Assembly (NCBI RefSeq): GCF_002979535.1
Contig: NZ_PCPB01000007.1
Location: 62,001-126,000, forward strand
Source of the DNA: Brevundimonas sp. MYb52
GTDB lineage: Bacteria > Pseudomonadota > Alphaproteobacteria > Caulobacterales > Caulobacteraceae
Reading direction: 5' to 3'
DNA: 64,000 bases
This document shows, piece by piece, positions 25,354-33,499 of this stretch. Positions within the stretch are counted from its first letter, which is position 1, and the number at the start of each line of letters is the position of its first letter. Position numbers and translations under genes: made by a program. The notes below the pieces were generated by a model. That model did no database searches and was not told the DNA's origin. It worked only from the letters and a program-made list of their open reading frames with translations.

Positions 25354-27300
25354 ATGCAGCAACTGATGTTCGACATTGACGGGCCCCGCTTCGTCGATGC
25401 CCAAGGGCGGCACGCCATCCTGCGCGGAGTCAATCTGGGCGGGGATACGAAGATCCCTCTGAGCCACGCCGGCTCCAATCCTCCGCGTGATTTTTCCGAT
25501 CACCGCGAGGTGAGCTTCATCGGCCGCCCCTTTCCGCTGGAAGAGGCGGACGAGCATCTGGGGCGCATTCGCGGCTGGGGCTTCAACGTCCTGCGCCTGC
25601 TAACCACCTGGGAAGCGGTCGAGCACGCCGGGCCTGGCCAGTATGATCAGGACTATCTCGACTACCTGACCGCCGTCTGCGCCAAGGCGAATGAGCATGG
25701 TCTGGCGGTCTTCATCGACTTCCATCAGGACGTCTGGAGCCGGATGAGCGGCGGCGACGGGGCGCCCGGCTGGGTGTTCGAGGCCATCGGTCTGAACCTG
25801 GCCGCCTTCGATGCGGCCGACGCCGCCCATGTCATGCAGCAGCGGTACGACTACGCCTCGCCCGAGCGGCGTCAGGAAGACCGCTATCCGATGATGAGTT
25901 GGCCGCGGAACTATCAGATGCCGGTCAACGGGATCATGTGGACGGCCTTCTTCGCGGGGGCGACCCTGACGCCGGACTGGCGCGTGGGCGAGCGCAACGT
26001 GCAGGACTTCCTGCAGGAGACCTACCTCGGCGCCATGCGTGCGGTGGCCGAGCGCCTGCGCCATCTGCCTAACATCCTGGGATTCGACAGCCTGAACGAG
26101 CCGGGCCTGGGCTGGGTGGGGCAGAAGTTGTCGCAGCGCCGCACCGAACCGGACGCCGCCAACGCCATGCCGGTCTGGCCCGGGCCGCTATGGACCCCGC
26201 TGGATGGGCTGAAGGTCGCGCGCGGCCTGTCGACGACCGTGCCGGTCATGGCGCGCGGCGAGGGCCGCAAGATGGAGGTTTCTGGCGAAACCGTCCTGAA
26301 TCCTGGCGGGGTTTCGATCTGGCTAGAAGAGGGGCCCGATCCCTTCGAGGTCGCGGGGGCGTGGTCCTTTACCGACGGCGAGGCAGTGGTTCGCGACGAG
26401 GACTTCTTCCGTGTCCGCGACGGGCGCGCGCTGGATCACGAACACGACTTCATGGCGCCCTTCTTCGCCAGGGTGGCGGAGACGATGCGCAGCGTGCGCG
26501 AGGACTGGCTGCTGTTTGGCGAGATGTGTCCCTACCTGATGTTGCAGGGCAAGACCTTCCCCCAGCCCATGCCGGAGCGGACGGTCAACGCCAGCCACTG
26601 GTACGACATCGAGATTTTGGGGACCAAGCTGTTCGATCCCGATCTGCCGCATGACGAGGATCGCCAGAGGTACGCTTTCCAACTGGGCTTCATCCGCGCC
26701 ATGGGCCTGTCGATGCGAGACGGCGGCGCGCCGACCCTGATCGGCGAGTTCGGCATTCCCTATGACCTGAACCACGGCGAGGCGTTTGAGCGATGGGCCG
26801 AGGGCGAGCGCGGGGCGGGCGTCTGGCGCGCCCATTCGCAGGCCCTGGGCGCCATGTATGACGCGATGGACGGTCTGCTGCTGTCCTCGACCCAGTGGAA
26901 CTATTCCGCAACCAACGCGAACGACCTGCGCATCGGCGACGGCTGGAATCAGGAAGACCTGTCGATCTTCTCGCGGGACCAGGCGACAACGGCCGACGAT
27001 CCGGCTTCGGGCAGCCGTGCGCTGGAAGGGTTTTCACGCCCCTATGTCCAGCGCGGGCAGGGGGTGATTGCGGCCATGGCCTTTGACGCGGCGACGGCGC
27101 GCCTGACGGCGACGATCGAGGTGGACGCGGCGGTCGCGGAGCCGACCGAAATCTTTGCGCCGAGTTGGCGCTATCCGAACGGCGTCAAGGTGAGGGTCTC
27201 GGGCCTGGCTGCGCACTGGTCGCATGACGAGGGCGCGCAGGTCGTGGCCGTGACGGCTTCGGAGGCCGGAAGCTTGCAGATCGAGCTGACGCCCGCCTGA
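25354..27300 (+). CDS. GH5-like glycoside hydrolase without signal peptide
   Basis: The 648-residue protein starts MQQLMFDIDGPRFVDAQGR and shows no signal peptide, so it should act in the cytoplasm. The barrel has GVNLGGDTK, FIDFHQDVWSR, the acid/base E249 in DSLNEPG and the nucleophile E465 in LIGEFGIPYD, as in GH5 subfamilies of endoglycoceramidases, glucocerebrosidases and steryl glucosidases. A C-terminal beta-sandwich follows. It is divergent from a GPH symporter 81 bases away, so uptake of an intact glycoside followed by internal cleavage is likely. Large insertions between strands (about 255-410) differ from simple cellulases. The aglycone is unknown. Confidence 0.82.
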   Translation: MQQLMFDIDGPRFVDAQGRHAILRGVNLGGDTKIPLSHAGSNPPRDFSDHREVSFIGRPFPLEEADEHLGRIRGWGFNVLRLLTTWEAVEHAGPGQYDQDYLDYLTAVCAKANEHGLAVFIDFHQDVWSRMSGGDGAPGWVFEAIGLNLAAFDAADAAHVMQQRYDYASPERRQEDRYPMMSWPRNYQMPVNGIMWTAFFAGATLTPDWRVGERNVQDFLQETYLGAMRAVAERLRHLPNILGFDSLNEPGLGWVGQKLSQRRTEPDAANAMPVWPGPLWTPLDGLKVARGLSTTVPVMARGEGRKMEVSGETVLNPGGVSIWLEEGPDPFEVAGAWSFTDGEAVVRDEDFFRVRDGRALDHEHDFMAPFFARVAETMRSVREDWLLFGEMCPYLMLQGKTFPQPMPERTVNASHWYDIEILGTKLFDPDLPHDEDRQRYAFQLGFIRAMGLSMRDGGAPTLIGEFGIPYDLNHGEAFERWAEGERGAGVWRAHSQALGAMYDAMDGLLLSSTQWNYSATNANDLRIGDGWNQEDLSIFSRDQATTADDPASGSRALEGFSRPYVQRGQGVIAAMAFDAATARLTATIEVDAAVAEPTEIFAPSWRYPNGVKVRVSGLAAHWSHDEGAQVVAVTASEAGSLQIELTPA

Positions 27301-27306
27301 AGGTTG

Positions 27307-27330
27307 ACGGAGGGGCGTTCGCCCCTCCGT
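27307..27330. terminator. Hairpin between convergent genes, possible terminator
   Basis: A perfect 10-bp stem (ACGGAGGGGC with GCCCCTCCGT) has a GTTC loop in the 48 bases between the convergent GH5-like and carboxylesterase genes. Neither strand shows a T-run after it, so factor-independent termination is doubtful. Confidence 0.45.
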
Positions 27331-27348
27331 GTACGGCCCCTTTGCCGT

Positions 27349-28959
27349 TTAGCGCGAGGGCGCCGCCAGGCTGTCGCGCAGCAGGCTGAGGGCGTTCAGC
27401 CGTGCGGCGTTCGGCGCGGCGCCGAGCGTGACCCCGGTCTCGCCGACCAGCAGGGCCTGATCTGTCCGGGCGTCGTAGCGTGGCCATGCGGCCTGGCCTG
27501 CCGCATCTGGTCGCCCGTTGCGGGCGAAGGCGACCCAGTAGTCGGCCATGGCGGTCGCGATCTTCTGATCGGCTTCGGTAAACGGCCCCTTGGCGCGGTT
27601 CAGATTGTCGAAGCTGTAGGGCGTGTCCGTGGAATGGCCGGCGCCGGCCGTGTCGCGACGCTTGCCCTCCTGCACATAGCCGAAGCTGTAGAGCCACACG
27701 GCGCGGCCCTTTTCCGCGCCGAGCGCCGCCAGTCGGCGCGCAGGTTCGATGAAGGTCAACTCGGACGACATCCAGGTGTTCAGGGCGTTTCGGTCGCCAT
27801 AGACGGCCATCAGCGACTCGCGAGGCACGCCTGCGTCCTCCATCGTCCGATCCGCCAGCAGACCTCGGAACACCGCAGGAATGACGCCGAGTTCCATATC
27901 GGTCGCCCCGATGATCATGGGGACGTTGGACTGAGCGCCGCGCTGGAAGGCATCCATCACCTGGGTCGTGACCAGACGACCGTCGATGATCGGGCCAGAG
28001 TAGGTGTCCTTCTCGGGCGTCAGCAGGTCCAGGCGGCCCTTGACCTTGTCGGCCGTGATGGCGCGCAGGTCGGCGGCTGTGGCGTTCCGCAGGTTCTGCG
28101 CCGCAGCGAAGGCGACGCCCACGCTTTCGCCGGAACGGGCGTCACCCGGCGCCCGCAGGACAGGCCAGTGATCGCGACCGCCGCCTGACTGGACGATGGC
28201 GCGATGGAACAGGTCTTGCGCCTGAGGAATGTTCATCAGTTGCAGCACCGAGCTGCCGCCGGCCGATTGACCCATGATGGTCACGCGCGCGGGATCGCCG
28301 CCCAGAGTGGCGATATTGTCGTGAACCCATTGCAGGGCCGCAACCTGGTCCATCAGGCCGTAGTTGCCGGTCGGCTCGGCGCCGGCCTCGGCGGTCAGGG
28401 CCGGGTGCGAAAAGAAGCCGAAACGCCCCAGCCGATAGTTGAAGGTCACGACCACGGCGCCGCGCGCGGCCAGTCGGGCGCCGTCGAAGATCGGCTGGCT
28501 GCCAGATCCCATGACGAAGCCGCCGCCGTGAATCCAGACGATGACCGGCGCCGGGCCATCGACTCTCGTCTTGGGCGTCCAGACGTTCAGGCTGAGGCAG
28601 TCCTCGCTGACCGGCAGGCGGGTCTGGGTGTCGTCCCACATGGGCCGCGCCTGGATGCAGTCGTCGCCATAGGCGCCGGCGTCACGAACCTCAGTCCAAC
28701 GCGGGGCGGGGTGGGGGGCGCGCCAGCGTAGATCGCCGATTGGCGGCGCGGCATAGGGGATGTTCTTGAACGACAGGATGTCGCCTTCGTCCACGCCCCG
28801 GATCGGACCCTGTGCGATACGCATATCGATTGAGGGGCCGGTGGGCGCGACGGCGGTCGCCGGACCTTGCGCGCAAGCCCCGGCGACCAGAAGGATCACG
28901 CTCAGGCTGGCTGCGGTGCAGCCGAGGCGGGCGGGCCGTGGGCGACGGGTTTGAATCAT
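27349..28959 (-). CDS. Secreted type B carboxylesterase
   Basis: The ATG at 28959 (MIQTRRPRP) is preferred over one 14 codons upstream because GGAGG stands 8 bases ahead of it. The 536-residue protein has an export signal ending near AGACAQG, where the Cys could be an imperfect lipobox. Type B motifs are clear: EDCLSLNVW, the oxyanion GGGFVMGSG, the nucleophile S232 in GQSAGG and a His in GAGHSTD. It cleaves carboxylic esters, possibly acyl or phenolic decorations of plant polymers given its neighbours. It stands alone on this strand and is divergent from a TetR gene. Confidence 0.88.
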   Translation of the reverse strand: MIQTRRPRPARLGCTAASLSVILLVAGACAQGPATAVAPTGPSIDMRIAQGPIRGVDEGDILSFKNIPYAAPPIGDLRWRAPHPAPRWTEVRDAGAYGDDCIQARPMWDDTQTRLPVSEDCLSLNVWTPKTRVDGPAPVIVWIHGGGFVMGSGSQPIFDGARLAARGAVVVTFNYRLGRFGFFSHPALTAEAGAEPTGNYGLMDQVAALQWVHDNIATLGGDPARVTIMGQSAGGSSVLQLMNIPQAQDLFHRAIVQSGGGRDHWPVLRAPGDARSGESVGVAFAAAQNLRNATAADLRAITADKVKGRLDLLTPEKDTYSGPIIDGRLVTTQVMDAFQRGAQSNVPMIIGATDMELGVIPAVFRGLLADRTMEDAGVPRESLMAVYGDRNALNTWMSSELTFIEPARRLAALGAEKGRAVWLYSFGYVQEGKRRDTAGAGHSTDTPYSFDNLNRAKGPFTEADQKIATAMADYWVAFARNGRPDAAGQAAWPRYDARTDQALLVGETGVTLGAAPNAARLNALSLLRDSLAAPSR

Positions 28960-29020
28960 CCTGAAATCCTCCGAGCGGTCCGGCGGTTCGTTGTCCGACA
29001 CGTTATCCTGATCGCTTGCG

Positions 29021-29045
29021 CATTACGCTATGCAGATGCATAATG
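29021..29045. promoter_or_regulatory. Inverted repeat between carboxylesterase and TetR genes
   Basis: TATGCA and TGCATA flank a GA centre (29029-29042), with CATTA and TAATG reinforcing the dyad outside. It lies between divergent genes and could bind the TetR-family product of the gene at 29126. No second copy was found. Confidence 0.4.
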
Positions 29046-29125
29046 AATGTCGAGAGGCCTTTGACAGTCACGTGGATGTCGATCTGAATGGGCCGCTCTG
29101 GATGCAAATGTTCGGGTAAGCAGAC

Positions 29126-29746
29126 TTGGCCAAGGTGAACCTCAGGACCCAGCAGCGGGAAGCGACGCAGGCCAGCCTGCTGCAGGCTGCGCTGGAAGTG
29201 TTTTCCGAAAAGGGGTTCGACGGCGCCTCGACGCGGGAAATCGCGGCCCTGGCCGGGGCGCACAACGCCCTGATCAAGTATCATTTTTCCAGCAAGGACG
29301 CCCTTTGGCGGGCCGCCGTGGGTTTCCTGTTCGAGCGTCAGGCCAAGGAGTTGGCCATGCCGCGCCATGATGATCCGGCCTATGCCGACTTCAGGGCCTA
29401 TGCTCGCGCCGTGATCCGTGCGGTGGTCCTCTACTACGCCAAGCATCCCGAGCACGCCCGCCTGATGGTTCAGGAGAGCATGCGTGACAACGAGCGTCTG
29501 AACTGGGCCGTCGACACCTATATCTCCGACATCAGCCGCGTGTCCGGCCGCTTCATTGAGATGTGCAAGCGCGAAGGCATCCTGCCCGATGTCTCGACAC
29601 CGGCGCTGGTCTATATTTTCGTCGGTGCGGCCCAGACTTTTTACGCCCTGGCGCCCGAGGTGCGGCGTGTCTGGAACATCGACCCCGCCGACCCGACCGT
29701 CATCGAGGCCCACGCCGACGCCCTGGTCCAGGTGCTGGTTCGCTAG
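29126..29746 (+). CDS. TetR/AcrR-family transcriptional regulator
   Basis: The 206-residue protein has a TetR helix-turn-helix (about 12-58: ALEVFSEKGFDGASTREIAA, ALIKYHFSSKDALWRAAV) and a helical C-terminal domain (YYAKHPEHARLMVQES) with no family-specific ligand motif I recognise. The start is a TTG, because an in-frame stop lies just upstream and no ATG is near. It is divergent from the carboxylesterase and sits upstream of a small secreted protein and the second GH78 rhamnosidase, so it may control either side. The inducer is unknown. Confidence 0.85.
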   Translation: MAKVNLRTQQREATQASLLQAALEVFSEKGFDGASTREIAALAGAHNALIKYHFSSKDALWRAAVGFLFERQAKELAMPRHDDPAYADFRAYARAVIRAVVLYYAKHPEHARLMVQESMRDNERLNWAVDTYISDISRVSGRFIEMCKREGILPDVSTPALVYIFVGAAQTFYALAPEVRRVWNIDPADPTVIEAHADALVQVLVR

Positions 29747-29786
29747 ACGTCACAACGCCACCAAGAACACCCAAAAGGAAACGACC

Positions 29787-30146
29787 ATGATCCGCAGCCT
29801 CGCCCTCGCCGCCGCCCTGGTCCTGACCACGGCCCCCGCCCTGGCCCAGACGGCGGCCCCCGCACCCGCCGCCGCGTCTGACGCCAAGTTCACCGTCGAC
29901 ACCACCATGGCCGAGCTGATCGCCGATCCGCAGGCCAAGGTCGTCGTCGGCGCCTTCTTCGAGAAGCGCCGCATCGCCGCCGGCGCTCCGCCGATGACGC
30001 CGGAAGAATCCGCAGGCCTGGCTGAAATGATCGGCGGCCTGTCGCCGCGTCAGTTGGCGGAGTTCCCGCAGGCCAATCTGGACGACGCCGCCGTGGCCGA
30101 ACTGGACGCCTTGCTGCGCGCCATTCCGGCGCAACCGGCCGGCTAG
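29787..30146 (+). CDS. Small secreted protein of unknown function
   Basis: The ATG after AAAAGGAAACGACC gives 119 residues with a clear signal peptide (MIRSLALAAALVLTTAPALAQ, cleaved near residue 21). The mature part is about 95 residues: an Ala/Pro linker, then FTVDTTMAELIADPQAK and LSPRQLAEFPQANLDDA. This layout (an ELL-DP/NP-A-K segment near the start and a short helical tail) resembles a small module I have seen beside or fused to esterases and glycosidases in Caulobacterales and sphingomonads. No enzyme motif is visible. It lies between a TetR gene and a GH78 gene, 40 and 74 bases away. Confidence 0.75.
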   Translation: MIRSLALAAALVLTTAPALAQTAAPAPAAASDAKFTVDTTMAELIADPQAKVVVGAFFEKRRIAAGAPPMTPEESAGLAEMIGGLSPRQLAEFPQANLDDAAVAELDALLRAIPAQPAG

Positions 30147-30220
30147 ACAATCCTCATGGGCGGGACCGTGAGACGTCCTGTCAGAGAGACTGCTGAAAAA
30201 TAGCGGAGGGGGAAGCCGCC

Positions 30221-33200
30221 ATGTCGATGCTCAAGCTGGCCATGGCGGGCTTCGCCTGCCTGTCGGTCGTCACCGCCGCGCACGCCGAGGATGTCGAAGC
30301 GTCCGATCGGCCCTCGGCCCTGGTGGTCAATGGGGCGGCCAACCCCATCGGCATCGACACGCCTTTGCCGCGCCTGTCGTGGCGGCCCCCGGCGGCGCGG
30401 GCGCAGAGCGCCTATCAGTTGCGGGTCGGGGTTTCCGAACAGGCGCTGATGGCTGGGCAAGTGGTCTGGGATACCGGCCGGGTGGCCTCCGTCGTGGACG
30501 CCGCCGTCACCTATCAGGGGCCTGGGCTGTCTTCGCGCGAGCGCCGCGTCTGGCAGGTGCGCACCTGGGATGCGCGCGGCCGCGCCTCGCCGTGGAGCCA
30601 AACCGCGTCGTGGGAAATGGGGCTGTTGAACCCATCCGACTGGAGCGCGACCTGGATCGGGCGCAACGCCGAGGCGCCGAAGGGCTGGTCCGACGCTACG
30701 GTGACGGTCGATTTCACCCTGAAGGGGCGCCAGTTCGATGTCCTTTTCCGCGCCTCGCCCGAGGGCAAGACCTATGGCGAGGCCTATGTCTGGCGGATCG
30801 GCGAGGACGAGGGACGGGCGGTCCTGAACGCCCAGGTCCGCCGCTATCCGGGCGGGACGCGGGCCTCGGTCAACCAGACGACGTTGAAGAAGATCGACCT
30901 GGGCATGACGGCGGAGGCCCTGCGTCAGGGGCGTCACAGCCTGAGCATCGAAGCCGTCGGCGACCGTTTAGTGACACGGCTGGACGGTCGGGTTATCGAC
31001 GAACTGCGCGACGCCAGCCAGACGCGGGGGACGATCGGCCTGTTGTCCGCGGCTCCCGACGCCGCTGTCATCCATCGCCTGGCGGTGGTTCCGGTTGATG
31101 GCGCGCCGTTGGAAACCACCTTCGCCGACGGCGAGAATCCCTTGTCCGGCGGCAGCCTCGGGCCGGACGGTCTGATCCTGGCCTCGGGCGTGCCGACCAA
31201 GGATCTGGTGGTTCCGCTGTCCAACCCCGCGCCGCTGTTGCGTCGGGCCTTTTCCATCGAAGGCGGCGAAATCGCCTCGGCTCGTCTCTATGTCGCGACC
31301 GGCGGTTGGGCGGATTTGACGTTGAACGGCCAAGCCGTTTCCGAGCTGCCGATGGCGCCGGGCTGGACTGACTACGGCAAGCGTGTCCTCTATCAGACCT
31401 ATGACGTGACCAGTCTATTGAGCGCCGGCGAGAACGTGTTGGCCGCCGAACTGGGACGCGGCTGGTATGGCGTCACCGAACCCAACGAATGGTATTTCCA
31501 TAAGGCCCCCTGGCGCGCTGAGCCGTCGCTGCGCGCCCAGCTCGAGATCGCCTTTGCAGATGGCCGCCGCGAGGTAGTGACGACCGACCGCAACTGGGCC
31601 ACGGCAGACGGGCCGACCCTGCATGACTCCATCTATGCGGGCGAGCGCTATGACGCCCGACGCGAACCGATTGGCTGGCGGTCTGCGCGCTTCACCGGTC
31701 AGGACTGGACCCCCGCGCGGGAAGCGATCCCGCCAGCGGGGGTCCTGGTCGCCGCTTCGGCCGAACCGATCAGGCCCGTAGCGCAGGTTCAGCCCGTCGC
31801 CCGCACCGAGGTGCGTCCCGGCGTCTGGGTGTTCGACTTTGGCCGCATCCTGACAGGGCGGCCGCAGTTGAAGATGACAGGGCCCGCCGGTCGGACCGTC
31901 ACACTGGTCCTGACCGAAAAGAAGAACGACGACGGCTCGGCCCTGGTCGCCAGCGGCCTGATCGACGCCCAACTGCAGACCTATCACTACACCTTTGCGG
32001 GACAGGGTGTTGAGGTCTGGGCGCCGCGCTTCAGCTACGCCGGCTTCCGCTATGTTCAGGTCGAGGGCTTGGGAAGCACGCCGGGCGAGGACTTCGTCAC
32101 CGCCGAGATCATCCACTCCGACGTGGCCTTGATCGGGGCGTTCGAAAGCAGCAACGATCTGTTGAACCGGATCCAGCAGGCGTCGCAGAACGCCCTGCTG
32201 AACAACATGCACGGCCTGATGAGCGACACGCCCAGTCTGGAAAAGAACGGCTGGACCGGCGACGGTCAGGCCTCGGCGGGGGCAGCGGGCGTCAACTTCG
32301 GCATGGCGCGCGTATGGACCAAGTGGCTGGCGGACTTCCGCGACGCCCAGGCGGCCAGCGGCGAACTGCCGGAGATCGTGCCCTCGACACCCTACTACGG
32401 CTTCGACCAGACGCCGGGCTGGTCCTACATCTGGGGGCCGACCCCGGCCTGGGATGCGGCCCTGTTCGTCATCACGGACGACCTGCTGCGCCACTATGGC
32501 GATGAGCGGGTCGTCGCCGACATGTACGAGGCGCAGAAGCGTCTGGTCGATTACACCTCGACCTTCATCAAGGCTCCTGACTTCACCTACGCCAGGGGGC
32601 TGGGGGACTATGCCGGCAAGGGGCCGTTCGGGCCGGTCGATGCGACCACCAGCGCCTATTATTTCTATATGGTCTCGATGCTGGCGCGGAACGCCGCGAC
32701 CCTGGGCAAGACAGCCGATGTCGCCCGCTATCAGGCGGTCGCGGCCGAGGTGCGTGAAGCCTACAATCGCAAATACTGGGATGCTGAGGCGCATCGCTAT
32801 GTCACGCGCGCCGTCGAGGGCGGGCCGCCCCCGCCTTTCAGCCAGACCCAGAACATCCTGCCGCTGGCCTTCGGCATCGTGCCGGATGGTGAACAGCAGA
32901 AGGTCGCCGATGCGGTTGCGGCCGATCTGGAAGCCAACGACTACGCCCTGACCATGGGCGTCTATCCGATGCGCTACGGTCTGACCCTGTTGAGCGACTA
33001 CGGCCACGCCGACGCCGTCTATCGGGCGGTTACGCGGACGAGCCAGCCCGGTTGGGGCTTCTGGCTGGCCAATGACATCCACTCCATGCTGGAGGGCTGG
33101 GGGCTGAACTCTCGGTCGTGGAACCATCACTACTTCGCCCTGGTCAGCGGCTGGTTCTATGAAGGTCTGGCGGGCATCCGACCGGGTTCGCCAGGCTATG

Positions 33201-33484
33201 CCGACATCGTCATTCGACCGGCCTTGCCGAGCGGCCTGAGCCAGGCCTCGGGCCGGATTGAAACGCCGCGCGGCGAAGTCCGGTCCGCCTGGCGCAGGGA
33301 CGTGGAGGGGGTGGTTCTGGACGTGGCTGTTCCTGGCGCCACCCGCGCCGAAGTCTGGATTCCCAACGGCGGCGCGCGCCTCAGGCAGGCTCCGCGCGGC
33401 GCGCGCTTCCTGCGCGCGGAAGATGGTCATGCCGTCTATACGGTGGCGCCTGGCGCGGCTACATTCATTTTTACGCAAAAATGA
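30221..33484 (+). CDS. GH78 alpha-L-rhamnosidase with inserted beta-sandwich domain
   Basis: The 1087-residue protein has a Sec signal peptide ending AAHAE near residue 23. It then has an Ig-like domain (about 28-140), an inserted jelly-roll-like domain (about 150-290, with FDVLFRASPEGKTYGEAY and DRLVTRLDGRVID), further beta-sandwich domains, the (alpha/alpha)6 catalytic barrel and a C-terminal beta domain. The catalytic motif is DTPSLEKNGWTGD with the presumed acid at E674. It is clearly distinct from the other GH78 enzyme in this window and probably acts on a different rhamnoside. Its stop codon lies in a perfect 30-base palindrome. Confidence 0.92.
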   Translation: MSMLKLAMAGFACLSVVTAAHAEDVEASDRPSALVVNGAANPIGIDTPLPRLSWRPPAARAQSAYQLRVGVSEQALMAGQVVWDTGRVASVVDAAVTYQGPGLSSRERRVWQVRTWDARGRASPWSQTASWEMGLLNPSDWSATWIGRNAEAPKGWSDATVTVDFTLKGRQFDVLFRASPEGKTYGEAYVWRIGEDEGRAVLNAQVRRYPGGTRASVNQTTLKKIDLGMTAEALRQGRHSLSIEAVGDRLVTRLDGRVIDELRDASQTRGTIGLLSAAPDAAVIHRLAVVPVDGAPLETTFADGENPLSGGSLGPDGLILASGVPTKDLVVPLSNPAPLLRRAFSIEGGEIASARLYVATGGWADLTLNGQAVSELPMAPGWTDYGKRVLYQTYDVTSLLSAGENVLAAELGRGWYGVTEPNEWYFHKAPWRAEPSLRAQLEIAFADGRREVVTTDRNWATADGPTLHDSIYAGERYDARREPIGWRSARFTGQDWTPAREAIPPAGVLVAASAEPIRPVAQVQPVARTEVRPGVWVFDFGRILTGRPQLKMTGPAGRTVTLVLTEKKNDDGSALVASGLIDAQLQTYHYTFAGQGVEVWAPRFSYAGFRYVQVEGLGSTPGEDFVTAEIIHSDVALIGAFESSNDLLNRIQQASQNALLNNMHGLMSDTPSLEKNGWTGDGQASAGAAGVNFGMARVWTKWLADFRDAQAASGELPEIVPSTPYYGFDQTPGWSYIWGPTPAWDAALFVITDDLLRHYGDERVVADMYEAQKRLVDYTSTFIKAPDFTYARGLGDYAGKGPFGPVDATTSAYYFYMVSMLARNAATLGKTADVARYQAVAAEVREAYNRKYWDAEAHRYVTRAVEGGPPPPFSQTQNILPLAFGIVPDGEQQKVADAVAADLEANDYALTMGVYPMRYGLTLLSDYGHADAVYRAVTRTSQPGWGFWLANDIHSMLEGWGLNSRSWNHHYFALVSGWFYEGLAGIRPGSPGYADIVIRPALPSGLSQASGRIETPRGEVRSAWRRDVEGVVLDVAVPGATRAEVWIPNGGARLRQAPRGARFLRAEDGHAVYTVAPGAATFIFTQK

Positions 33485-33489
33485 ATGTA
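33460..33489. promoter_or_regulatory. Perfect 30-base palindrome over the GH78 stop codon
   Basis: Two perfect 13-base arms (TACATTCATTTTT and its complement) flank ACGC. The A+T-rich dyad covers the last codons of GH78 and ends 10 bases before the next ATG. There is no T-run after it on the plus strand, so an operator for the following CoA ligase gene is more likely than a simple terminator. Confidence 0.6.
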
Positions 33490-33499
33490 GGTGAGGGCC

